64,000 bases of DNA from Mesorhizobium sp. M1C.F.Ca.ET.210.01.1.1 (GCF_004791585.1 NZ_SRUU01000010.1:62001-126000), one strand, 5' to 3'; positions 1 through 7,997 are shown, counted from the first letter of the stretch. A program made the numbers and translations. Notes: generated by a model not told the origin, from the sequence alone.

Positions 1-34
1 TTTCAATGGCACGCCCGAGGGCGACTGGTCCTGA
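1..34 (+). CDS. 3' end of a gene, probably homogentisate 1,2-dioxygenase
   Basis: Only the last ten codons are inside the window (frame starts at base 2, TGA at 32-34), reading FNGTPEGDWS. This tail resembles the C-termini of rhizobial homogentisate 1,2-dioxygenases. The next gene downstream is fumarylacetoacetase, the last step of the same pathway, and 4-hydroxyphenylpyruvate dioxygenase lies 2.4 kb away, so the identity rests mainly on context. The fragment is too short for a firm call. Confidence 0.45.
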   Translation, partial: FNGTPEGDWS

Positions 35-140
35 CCCGCGGTATCAGTGTCAGGAAAACTTGAATGGGCGGCTTGACGATCGCCCGTAACGGCCTTGTTG
101 TGGGGGCAGCGGCACAGACCGCGTTAGGAGAGGAAACCGC

Positions 141-1154
141 ATGAAGCTTGCCACTTTGAAGAACGGGACGCGCGACGGAAAGCTGGTCGTGGTCTCGCGC
201 GATCTGACGCGGTTCACCGACGCATCCTTCCTGGTGCCGACACTGCAGGCGGCCCTCGATGACTGGCGGCGGATTGCGCCGCATCTGGCGGCGATGGCGG
301 AGTCGCTGGAGAACAATGCCGTTCCTTCTGCGCGCTTCCACGAGCACGACGCGCATTCGCCGCTGCCGCGCGCCTATCAATGGGCGGATGGCTCGGCCTA
401 TGTGAACCATGTCGAGCTGGTGCGGAAGGCGCGCGGCGCCGAGATGCCGGCAAGCTTCTGGACCGACCCGCTTATCTACCAGGGCGGCTCCGATTCCTTC
501 ATCGCGCCGCGCGATCCGATCCGCATGGCCGACGAAGCCTTCGGCATCGACATGGAAGCGGAGGTCGCCGTCATCGTCGACGACGTGCCGATGGGCACCG
601 GGCTGGACGAGGCGCGCGAGGCGATCCGCCTCGTCATGCTGGTCAATGATGTGACGCTGCGCGCCATCACCGGTCCGGAACTGGCAAAAGGCTTCGGTTT
701 CTTCCAGTCGAAACCGTCGTCGGCTTTCTCGCCGGTCGCGGTGACGCCGGATGAGCTGGGCGACGCCTGGGACGGCGGCAAGGTCAACCTCGCGCTGCTC
801 GCCGACCTCAACGGCAAGCCGTTCGGCCGGGCCAACGCCGGCATCGACATGACCTTCGATTTCCCGGCGCTGATCGCGCATGCGGCGAAGACGCGGCCGC
901 TCGCTGCCGGGACGATCATCGGTTCCGGCACCGTCTCCAACAAGCTCGACGGCGGACCGGGCAAGCCGGTCTCGGCGGGCGGCGCCGGCTATTCCTGCAT
1001 CGCCGAGCTGCGTATGATCGAGACCATCGAAGGCGGCGAACCGAAGACGCCCTTCCTGCATTTCGGCGACACGGTGCGTATCGAGATGAAGGACAAGGCC
1101 GGCCATTCGATCTTCGGCGCCATCGAGCAGAAGGTCGAGAAATACGTCAAATAG
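141..1154 (+). CDS. Fumarylacetoacetate hydrolase family protein
   Basis: A 337-aa cytosolic FAH-superfamily hydrolase, expected to cleave fumarylacetoacetate to fumarate and acetoacetate at the end of tyrosine/phenylalanine degradation. The C-terminal FAH fold begins near residue 95. Acidic metal-site residues are visible in the MEAEVAVIVDD stretch, followed by LVMLVNDVTLR, the FGFFQSKPSSAFSP segment and GTIIGSGTVSN, all typical of the short bacterial form of about 330-340 aa. The ATG at 141 is preceded by GGAGAGGAAA, a good ribosome binding site. It follows the probable homogentisate dioxygenase gene by about 100 bp in the same direction, the usual rhizobial order. Other FAH-superfamily activities cannot be excluded from sequence alone, but the pathway context favours this one. 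Confidence 0.85.
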   Translation: MKLATLKNGTRDGKLVVVSRDLTRFTDASFLVPTLQAALDDWRRIAPHLAAMAESLENNAVPSARFHEHDAHSPLPRAYQWADGSAYVNHVELVRKARGAEMPASFWTDPLIYQGGSDSFIAPRDPIRMADEAFGIDMEAEVAVIVDDVPMGTGLDEAREAIRLVMLVNDVTLRAITGPELAKGFGFFQSKPSSAFSPVAVTPDELGDAWDGGKVNLALLADLNGKPFGRANAGIDMTFDFPALIAHAAKTRPLAAGTIIGSGTVSNKLDGGPGKPVSAGGAGYSCIAELRMIETIEGGEPKTPFLHFGDTVRIEMKDKAGHSIFGAIEQKVEKYVK

Positions 1155-1182
1155 GCTCGGGCCAGGGAAGGAGGCCGAAACG

Positions 1183-1743
1183 GTGACCCTGCTCGAGTAT
1201 CTGCGCCGTATAGCGCGCAACAATCTATGGTCGAACGACCGGCTCTACCGCGCCGTGCTAGCGCTTCAGCCCGGCGAGTTCGAAGCCGAGCGCACGAGCT
1301 TCTTTCCTTCGATCAAAGAGACGCTCAACCACATCCTTGCGGTCGACCATCTCTATCTCGATTTCCTGACCGACGGCGGCCTTGGCGCCGCCGCCTTCGA
1401 CGATTTCGCGCCGTTCGACGATGCCGCCAGCCTAGCCGCGGCACAGGCCGATTTCGACCGAAAGCTGGTTGCCTTCTGCGATAGCCTGACGGAAGCCGAC
1501 CTCGACCGCCGCGTCATCACCGACCGGCGCGAGGACGGATTGATCTCGGAGAGGATCGGCGACATCCTCGCCCACATCTTCCTGCATGACATTCATCATC
1601 GCGGCCAGGTGCACGCCATGCTCGCCGGCACCTCCGTTGCGCCGCCGCAGCTCGATGAATTCCTGCTCGACTACGACATTCGGCTCAGGAAGGCAGAGGT
1701 CGAGAGGCTGGGATTGGATGATCAGACCAGCGCAACATCATAG
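1183..1743 (+). CDS. DinB family protein
   Basis: A 186-aa protein of the DinB/YfiT-like four-helix metalloenzyme superfamily. The metal-binding histidines expected of the family are visible as HILAVDH near residue 50 and HDIHHRGQ near residue 137. The start is GTG at 1183, chosen because AGGAGG lies at 1168-1173. Superfamily members include DNA-damage-induced proteins and thiol-dependent transferases; the substrate cannot be told here. It sits 28 bp after the fumarylacetoacetase gene and might be cotranscribed, but a tyrosine-degradation role is not implied. Its 3' end overlaps the convergent PIN toxin gene by 22 bp. Confidence 0.8.
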   Translation: MTLLEYLRRIARNNLWSNDRLYRAVLALQPGEFEAERTSFFPSIKETLNHILAVDHLYLDFLTDGGLGAAAFDDFAPFDDAASLAAAQADFDRKLVAFCDSLTEADLDRRVITDRREDGLISERIGDILAHIFLHDIHHRGQVHAMLAGTSVAPPQLDEFLLDYDIRLRKAEVERLGLDDQTSATS

Positions 1744-2096
1744 GCTGAAAATTGCCGATCCGCTGTTACCAGCGTCAGGCCTTCAATTTGAGCCTGTGCA
1801 ATGAGCAGGCGATCGAAGGGATCGCGATGATGGAGCGGCAAATGCTCAAGTCTCGCCGCGTGCAGTTCATTTACGCTCAGGATTGGAATTCCGTTTGACC
1901 GAAGGATTTCCACGATGTTGGCTGTGAGCGCGACTTTGCCGAGCGATTTCTTGATTGCTATCTCTGCCACCGAGATTGCGCTGACGATAACATCCTCGCC
2001 TGCGAGAAAGATGTCTCGATGATGATCCGAAAGGCGTGAGTCCGCGTTGAGCACCCAAAGCAGAAGATGGGTGTCGACCAGATACTTGCGGCTCAT
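1722..2096 (-). CDS. PIN-domain toxin of a type II toxin-antitoxin pair (VapC-like)
   Basis: A 124-aa PIN-domain protein, expected to be a Mg-dependent ribonuclease toxin. The acidic active-site residues are all present: D8 in VDTHLLLW, E45 in VAEIAIKK, D92/D95 in HRDPFDRLLIAQA and D113 in TADRQF. It begins four bases inside the end of the upstream antitoxin gene (ATGA overlap), giving translational coupling. The family lengths (120-135 aa) fit. Targets of such PIN toxins are usually tRNAs or rRNA, but nothing in the sequence identifies this one. Confidence 0.9.
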   Translation of the reverse strand: MSRKYLVDTHLLLWVLNADSRLSDHHRDIFLAGEDVIVSAISVAEIAIKKSLGKVALTANIVEILRSNGIPILSVNELHAARLEHLPLHHRDPFDRLLIAQAQIEGLTLVTADRQFSAYDVALV

Positions 2097-2320
2097 TTAA
2101 TGTACTCGTCCCATTCGGGACCGAGTTCATCAAAATCATCCGCTATCCGAATTTGGCCTTTGAGAGCCCCAAACAGGCCTTTGCTCCCGCCAAGCCGAGC
2201 GGGAGCGCTCAAGGTAGCGACAATCTCCCCGTGCCGTGTCAGATGGATCTCTTCGCCAGCTTGGGCACGCTTTACCAACTCAGAGAGCTGGGCCTTCGCT
2301 TTGGCCATCGGAATGTTCAT
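2093..2320 (-). CDS. Phd/YefM-type antitoxin
   Basis: A 75-aa antitoxin paired with the PIN toxin directly downstream. The N-terminus MNIPMAKAKAQLSELVKRAQ and the EEIHLTRHGEIVATL segment are typical of the Phd/YefM DNA-binding fold; the C-terminal third (FDELGPEWDEYIK) would be the toxin-binding tail. Phd-type antitoxins with PIN toxins are a common mixed pairing. The gene probably represses itself through the palindrome just upstream of its start (2333-2354). Confidence 0.88.
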   Translation of the reverse strand: MNIPMAKAKAQLSELVKRAQAGEEIHLTRHGEIVATLSAPARLGGSKGLFGALKGQIRIADDFDELGPEWDEYIK

Positions 2321-2332
2321 TGTCGGACCTCT

Positions 2333-2354
2333 TATGACCTGAATTTAGGTCATA
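2333..2354. promoter_or_regulatory. Inverted repeat operator upstream of the toxin-antitoxin operon
   Basis: TATGACCT (2333-2340) and AGGTCATA (2347-2354) form a perfect 8-bp inverted repeat with a 6-bp spacer, 13 bp before the antitoxin start. The position is what is expected for autoregulation by antitoxin or toxin-antitoxin complex. Binding is inferred. Confidence 0.7.
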
Positions 2355-2383
2355 ATCGGCCGAGCCGCAAGTGAACTCGATGC

Positions 2384-3499
2384 CTACGCCGCCTTGCCGT
2401 CCACCTTCAGCACGCCGCGCTTGATCTGGTCCTGCTCGATTGATTCGAACAGCGCCCGGAAATTGCCTTCGCCAAAGCCTTCGTCGCCCTTCCGCTGGAT
2501 GAACTCGAAGAAGATCGGCCCGATCACGGTTTTGGAGAAGATCTGCAGCAGGATCTTGGTCATGCCGCCGTCGACCACGCCTTCGCCGTCGATGAGGATG
2601 CCATGCTTCTTCATGCGCTCGATCGGCTCGTCGTGGCCGTGCACGCGCTCATGCGACATCTCGTAATAGGTGTCGGGCGGACCGGGCATGAACTTCAGCC
2701 CGTTGGCGGCAAGCCTGTCGGTGGCGTCGTAGATCGCGTCGGTGCCGACGGCGATGTGCTGGATGCCTTCGCCATTGTATTTCTTCAGGTACTCCGCGAT
2801 CTGGCTGGTCTCGTCCTTGGACTCGTTCAGCGGAATGCGGATCTTGCCGCAGGGCGAGGTGATCGCCCGGCTGACCAGCCCGGTGATCCTGCCATCGATG
2901 TCGAAGAAGTGGATCTGCTTGAAGCCGAACAGGTCGCGATAGAAATCCCACCACTTGTCCATGTTGCCGCGATAGACGTTATGGGTGAGGTGGTCGAGAT
3001 AATAGAAGCCGACGCCTTCCGGCTTCGGGTCGCGCTCGCCCAGCCATTCGAACTCGGCGTCATAGGCCGAACCTTTCTCGCCATAGGCTTCGATGAAATA
3101 AAGCAGCGAGCCGCCGATGCCGACGATGGCCGGCACGTCGAGCGCCTTGTCGGTACCTTCATATGGCGTGGCGCCTTTGGACACTGCGTGGTCGAAAGCG
3201 TGCTTGGCATTGACCACGCGCCAGGCCATCGAGGCGGCGCAGGGGCCGTGCTTGTCGACGAACTTCATCGCATGCGAGCCGGGCTCGGCATTGACGACGT
3301 AGTTGATGTCGCCTTGCCGCCAGACGGTGATGTCCTTCGCGCGGTGCTTTGCCACCGCTACATAGCCCATGCGGGTGAAGAGTTCGGCGAGCTTGGCGGG
3401 CTCCGGATGCGCGAATTCGACGAATTCGAAACCGTCGGTGCCGGCTGGGTTGGCCTTGCTGATTTTGGCGGGTGGGGCGTCGTGCGGGAAGGGGCCCAT
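2384..3499 (-). CDS. hppD: 4-hydroxyphenylpyruvate dioxygenase
   Basis: A 371-aa Fe(II) enzyme of the vicinal-oxygen-chelate family, converting 4-hydroxyphenylpyruvate to homogentisate in tyrosine degradation. The three iron ligands are recognisable: His in YLDHLTHNV, His in GIQHIAVGT, and Glu in GPIFFEFIQRKG near the C-terminus. The start at 3499 is chosen over an upstream in-frame ATG at 3538 because GGAGGA stands seven bases before it. It is divergent from an Lrp-type regulator and lies near the rest of the homogentisate route at the left edge of the window, from which it is separated by the toxin-antitoxin pair. Confidence 0.95.
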   Translation of the reverse strand: MGPFPHDAPPAKISKANPAGTDGFEFVEFAHPEPAKLAELFTRMGYVAVAKHRAKDITVWRQGDINYVVNAEPGSHAMKFVDKHGPCAASMAWRVVNAKHAFDHAVSKGATPYEGTDKALDVPAIVGIGGSLLYFIEAYGEKGSAYDAEFEWLGERDPKPEGVGFYYLDHLTHNVYRGNMDKWWDFYRDLFGFKQIHFFDIDGRITGLVSRAITSPCGKIRIPLNESKDETSQIAEYLKKYNGEGIQHIAVGTDAIYDATDRLAANGLKFMPGPPDTYYEMSHERVHGHDEPIERMKKHGILIDGEGVVDGGMTKILLQIFSKTVIGPIFFEFIQRKGDEGFGEGNFRALFESIEQDQIKRGVLKVDGKAA

Positions 3500-3576
3500 G
3501 GCAGTCCTCCGAAAGCTGTTGCGGCCGGTAGAGGCCATCTTCCCTCATTATAGCGCCGGAGGGCCTCACGGTGCTT

Positions 3577-3597
3577 GCATTCAAACGCCTGAAATGC
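3577..3597. promoter_or_regulatory. Imperfect palindrome between hppD and the Lrp gene
   Basis: GCATT (3577-3581) and AATGC (3593-3597) are mirror arms, extended inward by CA and TG with one unpaired base. It lies in the divergent promoter region, 40 bp before the Lrp-type start. A likely binding site for that regulator, but Lrp sites are degenerate and this is only a candidate. Confidence 0.35.
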
Positions 3598-3637
3598 TCA
3601 TGTCGTGCGCGAAACGTGCATGGGCGGAGAAAATTCC

Positions 3638-4105
3638 ATGGATGATGCGCGCCTTGATCAATTTGACCGCAAGATACTGGCGCTTTTGCAGGGCGATGCG
3701 CGGCTCACCAACAACGACCTGTCGGAGCGGGTGAATCTCTCGGCCTCGCAATGCTCGCGCCGCCGGCAGCGGCTGGAGGAGGACGGCTACATCAGGGGCT
3801 ACCGCGCCGTGCTCGACCGCGACCGTCTGGGCTTTTCGCTGGTCAATGTCATCTCGGTGACCTTGGCCACCCACAACCGCGACAATGCGCGCCGCTTCGG
3901 CGAGCTGGTCGCGCGGCTGCCAGAGGTGCAGGAGGCGCATGCGCTGACCGGCGAGATGGACTACATCCTGAAGGTGGTGACGCCCGACCTCAAATCATTG
4001 TCGGAATTCGTCAACAGCGTGCTGCTGCCCCACGAATCCGTTCAACATGTGAAGACGGCGATCGTGCTGGAGACACTGAAGGAGACTGGCGCGCTGCCGA
4101 TTTAA
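3638..4105 (+). CDS. Lrp/AsnC family transcriptional regulator
   Basis: A 155-aa regulator with an N-terminal winged helix-turn-helix (about residues 5-60; LDQFDRKILALLQGDARLT, then LSASQCSRRRQRLEEDGYI) and a C-terminal RAM/effector domain (residues 65-150). The start at 3638 follows GGCGGAGA at suitable spacing; two in-frame ATGs further upstream lack as good a site. It is divergent from hppD, so it probably senses an aromatic amino acid and controls hppD, as such neighbours often do; this is inference from position. Confidence 0.88.
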   Translation: MDDARLDQFDRKILALLQGDARLTNNDLSERVNLSASQCSRRRQRLEEDGYIRGYRAVLDRDRLGFSLVNVISVTLATHNRDNARRFGELVARLPEVQEAHALTGEMDYILKVVTPDLKSLSEFVNSVLLPHESVQHVKTAIVLETLKETGALPI

Positions 4106-4116
4106 AGTGTGCCGAT

Positions 4117-4144
4117 ATTCAGGTGAGCCCGGCCTGACCTGAAT
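4117..4144 (+). terminator. Hairpin after the Lrp gene
   Basis: ATTCAGGT (4117-4124) pairs with ACCTGAAT (4137-4144) around a 12-base loop, 11 bp after the regulator stop and before the convergent gene. No T-run follows, so intrinsic termination is uncertain. Confidence 0.4.
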
Positions 4145-4168
4145 CTCAGACACTTTCGCGGCAAATCT

Positions 4169-4507
4169 TCACCCCCGCTGCTGCTGGATCAGCCCATAAA
4201 GGTTGGTGCAGCGCGCGCCGGAGCGGCAATAGGCGAAGACAGGCCCTTCGAGCTCATCCAGCGCCTGTGCCTGGTCCTCGACATTCTCCATGGTGATCTG
4301 GCCGCTGATCACCGGAATGTAGCGGAAGGCAAGCCCAGCCGCTTCGACCACTGCCTTGACGCTGTCGGCAGAGGGCTGGCCCGGCTGTTCGTTGTCCGGC
4401 CGGTTGCAGATCACGCTCCTGAAACCGGCTTCCTTGATGGCGGCGATGTCTTCGGGCTGGATCTGGCCGGAGACCGAATAGACGTCGCTGATCTGGCGGT
4501 ATTCCAT
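4169..4507 (-). CDS. TIGR01244-type beta-lactamase-hydrolase-like phosphatase/sulfurtransferase (DUF442)
   Basis: A 112-aa single-domain protein of the BLH/DUF442 family, with a protein-tyrosine-phosphatase-like loop CRSGARC near residue 93 containing the nucleophilic cysteine (CX5R). The opening MEYRQISDVYSVSGQIQPEDI is typical. In rhizobia the same domain is often fused to a metallo-beta-lactamase persulfide dioxygenase; here it stands alone. The start at 4507 is supported by GAGGA seven bases upstream; an in-frame ATG at 4567 lacks one. Substrate unknown; a role in sulfide or persulfide handling is only suggested by family association. Confidence 0.82.
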   Translation of the reverse strand: MEYRQISDVYSVSGQIQPEDIAAIKEAGFRSVICNRPDNEQPGQPSADSVKAVVEAAGLAFRYIPVISGQITMENVEDQAQALDELEGPVFAYCRSGARCTNLYGLIQQQRG

Positions 4508-4705
4508 CGTCTTGTCCTCGCAATCTTCCTTGGCCGCAGTCATGCCACTCCGGAGCAGGGGCGGCAATCCGCACGGGAAGATTTCTCTGCCAAATAGGGC
4601 TGCGAGCCGGAAAATCCAACCGGGCTCCGCAGCGCCGCGTATCCTCTCGGATACGCAAAGGACGCTGCGGCAACTAAGGATGCGGCCCGATTAGGCCACG
4701 TCAGC

Positions 4706-5647
4706 TCAGCTTCCGAGGATCGCGCCTTTGATCTGCGTGATGTTGTTGTGCATCATGTCGATATAGGTCGAGGCCGGGCCGTCCGAACCCGACAGCGCAT
4801 CCGAATAGAGCGTGCCGCCGACCTTGATGCCGGTTTCGCCGGCGATCTGCTCAATCAGCCGCGGATTGGTGATGTTCTCGATGAAGATCGCCGCCGCCTT
4901 GTCCTGCTTGACCTGTTCCACCAGCTTGGCGACGTCGGCGGCCGACGGCTCTGAATCGGTCGAGATGCCTTGCGGCGCCAGGAAAGTCAGGCCGTACTCA
5001 TGTTCGAAATAGCCGAAGGCGTCATGCGAGGTGATGACCACGCGCTTTGCCTCGGGAATGGACTGAATCGCCGCCTTCACTTCGCCTTCCAGCGCATCGA
5101 GCTTCGCGGTGTAGGCCGCTGCATTGGCCTTGTAGCTGTCGCACCCCTCGGCATCGGCGGTGCAGAACGCATCGACGATGTTCTTCACATAGATATTGGC
5201 GTTCGCGATCGACTGGAAGGCATGCGGGTCGGTGACGGTCTTGCCGCCGCTGGTGCCGGCGCCCTCAGCGGCATCCGCATCGGCAAATTCCGGCTTGAAG
5301 TCGATCGGTGTCACACCGTTGGTCAAGGTGACGATCGAGGCCTTGGTGGCGCTGGCATCGACCAGGCGCTGCAGAAAGCCTTCGAAATTCAGGCCGTTAA
5401 CCAGCACGATATCGGCGCCGGCCATCGCCACCGCGTCGGCCGGGCTCGGCTCGTAGACATGCGCGTCGCCGTCGGGTCCGACGATGGTGGTGATGTTGAC
5501 CCGGTCGCCGCCGACATTTTTCGCAAAATCCGCAATCACCGTGAAGCTCGCCACCACCTTGAGCGGCGCCGCGAAGGCCGACGACGTCGCAAAAGCGCTT
5601 AATGTTATAACGCTCATCGCCAGGGCGGCACGGAGGGATTTCAGCAT
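4706..5647 (-). CDS. znuA: Zinc ABC transporter, periplasmic binding protein
   Basis: A 313-aa cluster A-I metal-binding protein for high-affinity zinc (possibly manganese) import. A Sec signal peptide covers residues 1-26 (SAFA/AP). Metal ligands are recognisable: His in DAHVYEPSP, His in DPHAFQS, His in SHDAFGYFEHEYG and Asp in STDSEPSAAD. The loop between the first two (EFADADAAEGAGTSGG) is acidic with little histidine, unlike enteric ZnuA. It is the last gene of the ATPase-permease-binding protein operon, 30 bp after the permease gene. A second Zur-like sequence falls inside codons 12-16. Confidence 0.9.
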   Translation of the reverse strand: MLKSLRAALAMSVITLSAFATSSAFAAPLKVVASFTVIADFAKNVGGDRVNITTIVGPDGDAHVYEPSPADAVAMAGADIVLVNGLNFEGFLQRLVDASATKASIVTLTNGVTPIDFKPEFADADAAEGAGTSGGKTVTDPHAFQSIANANIYVKNIVDAFCTADAEGCDSYKANAAAYTAKLDALEGEVKAAIQSIPEAKRVVITSHDAFGYFEHEYGLTFLAPQGISTDSEPSAADVAKLVEQVKQDKAAAIFIENITNPRLIEQIAGETGIKVGGTLYSDALSGSDGPASTYIDMMHNNITQIKGAILGS

Positions 5648-5677
5648 TGGGGAGGTCTCCTTGCTTGGGAATTGGGA

Positions 5678-6553
5678 TCAGGCGGTCCGGTGGCGGTGAT
5701 GCACGATGCGGGCGCGCAGCGCGCCGCGCGAGCCGAAGACGATCGAGAAGAAATAGACGACGCCGGCCGAAAGGATGATCGCCGGACCGGACGGCAGCGA
5801 GGCGTGATAGGACAAAAGCAGCCCGGCGATGCAGGAGGCAAAGCCGATCAGCACCGCCAGCACGCACATCGGCTCGACGCGCACGGTCCAGAAGCGGGCC
5901 GCTGCCGCCGGCAGCATCATCAGCCCAACCGACAACAGCGTGCCGAGCGCCTGGAAGCCGCCGACCAGGTTGAGCACGACGAGGCCGAGGAAGATGAAAT
6001 GCACCGGGCTGCCCATGCGGCTCACCGAGCGCAGGAACAGCGGGTCGAGGCATTCGGCGACCAGCGCGCGCCAGAAGATCGCGAGGCTTACCAGTGTCAC
6101 CACCACGATGCCGCCGATCAGCGACAGAGCCTCATTGTTGAGCGCCAGCACCGTGCCGAAGAGCACATGCATGAGGTCGACGCTGGAGCCGCGGATCGAA
6201 ACCATTAGCACGCCGACCGCGAGCGAGATCAGATAGAAGGCCGCCATGGAGGCGTCCTCGCGCTGGATGGTGAAGCGCGAGACCGCGCCGGCGCCGAGCG
6301 CCACGATGATGCCGGCGATCAGCCCGCCGACGGTCATCGGCAGGATTTCGAGGCCATAGAGCAGGAAGCCGGCGGCCGCTCCCGGCAGGATGGCGTGCGC
6401 CATGGCGTCGCCCGACAGGCTCATGCGCCGCAGCATCAGGAAGACACCGACCGGGCACGCGCCGAGCGAAAGCATCAGCGAGCCGAACAGCGCCCGCTGC
6501 ATGAAGGCGAAATCGGCGAACGGCGCGATGAATAGGCCGTAGAGGAATTCCAT
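5678..6553 (-). CDS. znuB: Zinc ABC transporter, permease
   Basis: A 291-aa inner-membrane permease of the ABC-3 family with about eight hydrophobic helices, starting MEFLYGLFIAPFADFAFMQRAL. The conserved MSLSGDAMAHAILPG segment near residue 50 (SGDAxxHAxLPG) identifies the zinc/manganese class. ATG at 6553 overlaps the ATPase stop (TGATG); a GTG one codon upstream is possible. It forms the transmembrane pore with the products of its two neighbours. Confidence 0.92.
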   Translation of the reverse strand: MEFLYGLFIAPFADFAFMQRALFGSLMLSLGACPVGVFLMLRRMSLSGDAMAHAILPGAAAGFLLYGLEILPMTVGGLIAGIIVALGAGAVSRFTIQREDASMAAFYLISLAVGVLMVSIRGSSVDLMHVLFGTVLALNNEALSLIGGIVVVTLVSLAIFWRALVAECLDPLFLRSVSRMGSPVHFIFLGLVVLNLVGGFQALGTLLSVGLMMLPAAAARFWTVRVEPMCVLAVLIGFASCIAGLLLSYHASLPSGPAIILSAGVVYFFSIVFGSRGALRARIVHHRHRTA

Positions 6554-7383
6554 CACGCAGCCCTCGGTCCGGAGCCATGGTAGTGATCATGCGTGTGAGC
6601 ATGATCATGGTGATCGTGCCCATGGTCATGATCGTGCCCGGTATGGTCATGGTCGGGCTCGCACCAGGGCGCATTCTCTTCCCAGGCCTCGTGGAAACGC
6701 CGCGCCTTGAGCAGGTTTTCCGGCCGCAACGTCTCTCGCGTCTCGCCCCAGGCGACGGGCTGGCGGGCGAGCAGCAGTGTTTCCGGAAAATTCTGCCGCA
6801 CCAGATCGAGGTCGTGCACGACGACCATGATCGTGCGCTCCTCGCCATGCCAGCGTTTGATGAGCTGGATGAGGTCGCCGACCGTCTTGTGGTCGACGGC
6901 GTTGAACGGCTCGTCAAGCAGGATGAGGTCGGCGTCCTGCAACAGCACGCGGGCAAACAGCGTGCGCTGCAGCTGGCCGCCGGATAGCGTGTCGATCGGC
7001 CGCTTTTCGAATCCGCCGAGCCCGACGGCCATCAGCGCCTTGCTGACGGACTCGCGATCTTCCCTGGTGTAGCGCCCGAGCAGCCCGCGCTTCGGCCACA
7101 GGCCGAGCGAGACCAGGTCGACGACGCGCGCCGGAAAACTGCGGTCGAGCTCCGACTGCTGCGGCAGGTAGGCGGTGCGCACGCCGAGCGCGCGGACAAC
7201 CGTGCCCTCCATCGGCTTCAGCACTCCGACAATGCCCTTCATCAGCGTCGACTTGCCTGAGCCGTTGGCGCCGACAACCGCAGTCAGTGAGCCTTTTCTG
7301 ACGATGCCGTTGAGATGATGGATGGCGGGATGGCTGTTGTAGCCGAGCGTCAGGTCGCGGAAGGTCAGGCAGGCATTGATCAT
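6553..7383 (-). CDS. znuC: Zinc ABC transporter, ATP-binding protein with histidine-rich tail
   Basis: A 276-aa ABC ATPase. Walker A GANGSGKST at residues 38-46, signature LSGGQLQR at 133-140, Walker B LILLDEP followed by the switch His in VVVHDLDL. After residue 243 the chain ends in a His/Asp-rich tail with 13 histidines in about 25 residues, likely a cytosolic zinc-binding or buffering segment. ATG at 7383 (MINACLTFRDLTLGY) is preferred to one at 7452, because the latter would place the Zur-like operator inside the coding region. First gene of the leftward znuC-znuB-znuA operon. Confidence 0.9.
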   Translation of the reverse strand: MINACLTFRDLTLGYNSHPAIHHLNGIVRKGSLTAVVGANGSGKSTLMKGIVGVLKPMEGTVVRALGVRTAYLPQQSELDRSFPARVVDLVSLGLWPKRGLLGRYTREDRESVSKALMAVGLGGFEKRPIDTLSGGQLQRTLFARVLLQDADLILLDEPFNAVDHKTVGDLIQLIKRWHGEERTIMVVVHDLDLVRQNFPETLLLARQPVAWGETRETLRPENLLKARRFHEAWEENAPWCEPDHDHTGHDHDHGHDHHDHAHTHDHYHGSGPRAA

Positions 7384-7427
7384 CAGACGTTCCGGGTGGT
7401 CCGCTAACTCGAGTGTATCGTCGATAT

Positions 7428-7447
7428 GTGATGTTATTACATTAGTC
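7428..7447. promoter_or_regulatory. Zur-like operator upstream of the zinc transporter operon
   Basis: The core ATGTTATTACAT (7431-7442) is a near-perfect palindrome (ATGT and ACAT arms) close to the Zur pattern AATGTTATAACATT, about 45 bp before the ATPase start. No zur gene is in the window; regulation by Zur is inferred from motif and target. Confidence 0.6.
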
Positions 7448-7609
7448 AACACGCCGCCTGGCGGAATTGTGTCACGGCGATCAACTGGGCGTGTGCGTCA
7501 AGGGGGTCGGAGGCCGGACAATTGGCTCAATTGGTTCCGCCTCCGCGGCCTTGCCCGAGGCCGTCATGGACTCTAAACAGGCGCGACTCTGAAAAAGAAG
7601 GAACCTTCC

Positions 7610-7954
7610 ATGAGCATTCGTCGCATCGATGTCGGGCCGCGCATGAGCCAGATCGTCATCCACGACAACACCGTCTATCTGGCCGGCCAGGTCGGCGAGC
7701 CCGGCGGCAACGTCGCCTCCCAGACCCGCGACATCCTCAAGACCATCGACGAATTGCTGGCCAAGGCCGGCACCGACAAGACCAAGATCCTGCAGACGAT
7801 CATCTGGCTGGCCGACATGGGCACTTTCGCCGAGATGAATTCGGAGTGGGACAAGTGGGTGCCGCAAGGCCACACGCCTGCCCGCGCCACCGGCGAAGCC
7901 AAGCTCGCCGGCCCTGAATATCTGGTCGAGATTATTGTTACGGCGGCACTGTAA
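7610..7954 (+). CDS. RidA family protein
   Basis: A 114-aa YjgF/YER057c/UK114-family protein. RidA members hydrolyse reactive enamine/imine intermediates to ketoacids and ammonia, acting as cytosolic trimers. The conserved arginine (TPARATG) and the glutamate before the C-terminus (YLVEIIV) are present, as is the LAGQVG segment of the active-site cleft. AAGGAACC precedes the ATG. It lies between the zinc operon and hutC and is convergent with hutC across a perfect hairpin. No pathway link is evident, though imine-forming amino acid catabolism next door would be a reasonable setting. Confidence 0.88.
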   Translation: MSIRRIDVGPRMSQIVIHDNTVYLAGQVGEPGGNVASQTRDILKTIDELLAKAGTDKTKILQTIIWLADMGTFAEMNSEWDKWVPQGHTPARATGEAKLAGPEYLVEIIVTAAL

Positions 7955-7964
7955 GGCGCCACTT

Positions 7965-7991
7965 TTCCTTCTCCCCTTGTGGGAGAAGGAA
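7965..7991. terminator. Perfect 11-bp hairpin between ridA and hutC
   Basis: TTCCTTCTCCC (7965-7975), loop CTTGT, GGGAGAAGGAA (7981-7991). It lies between convergent stops and could terminate both genes. The CTCCCCTTGTGGGAG core recurs at 27138-27160, so it is also a member of a dispersed palindromic repeat family. Confidence 0.6.
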
Positions 7992-7997
7992 ATGGCG

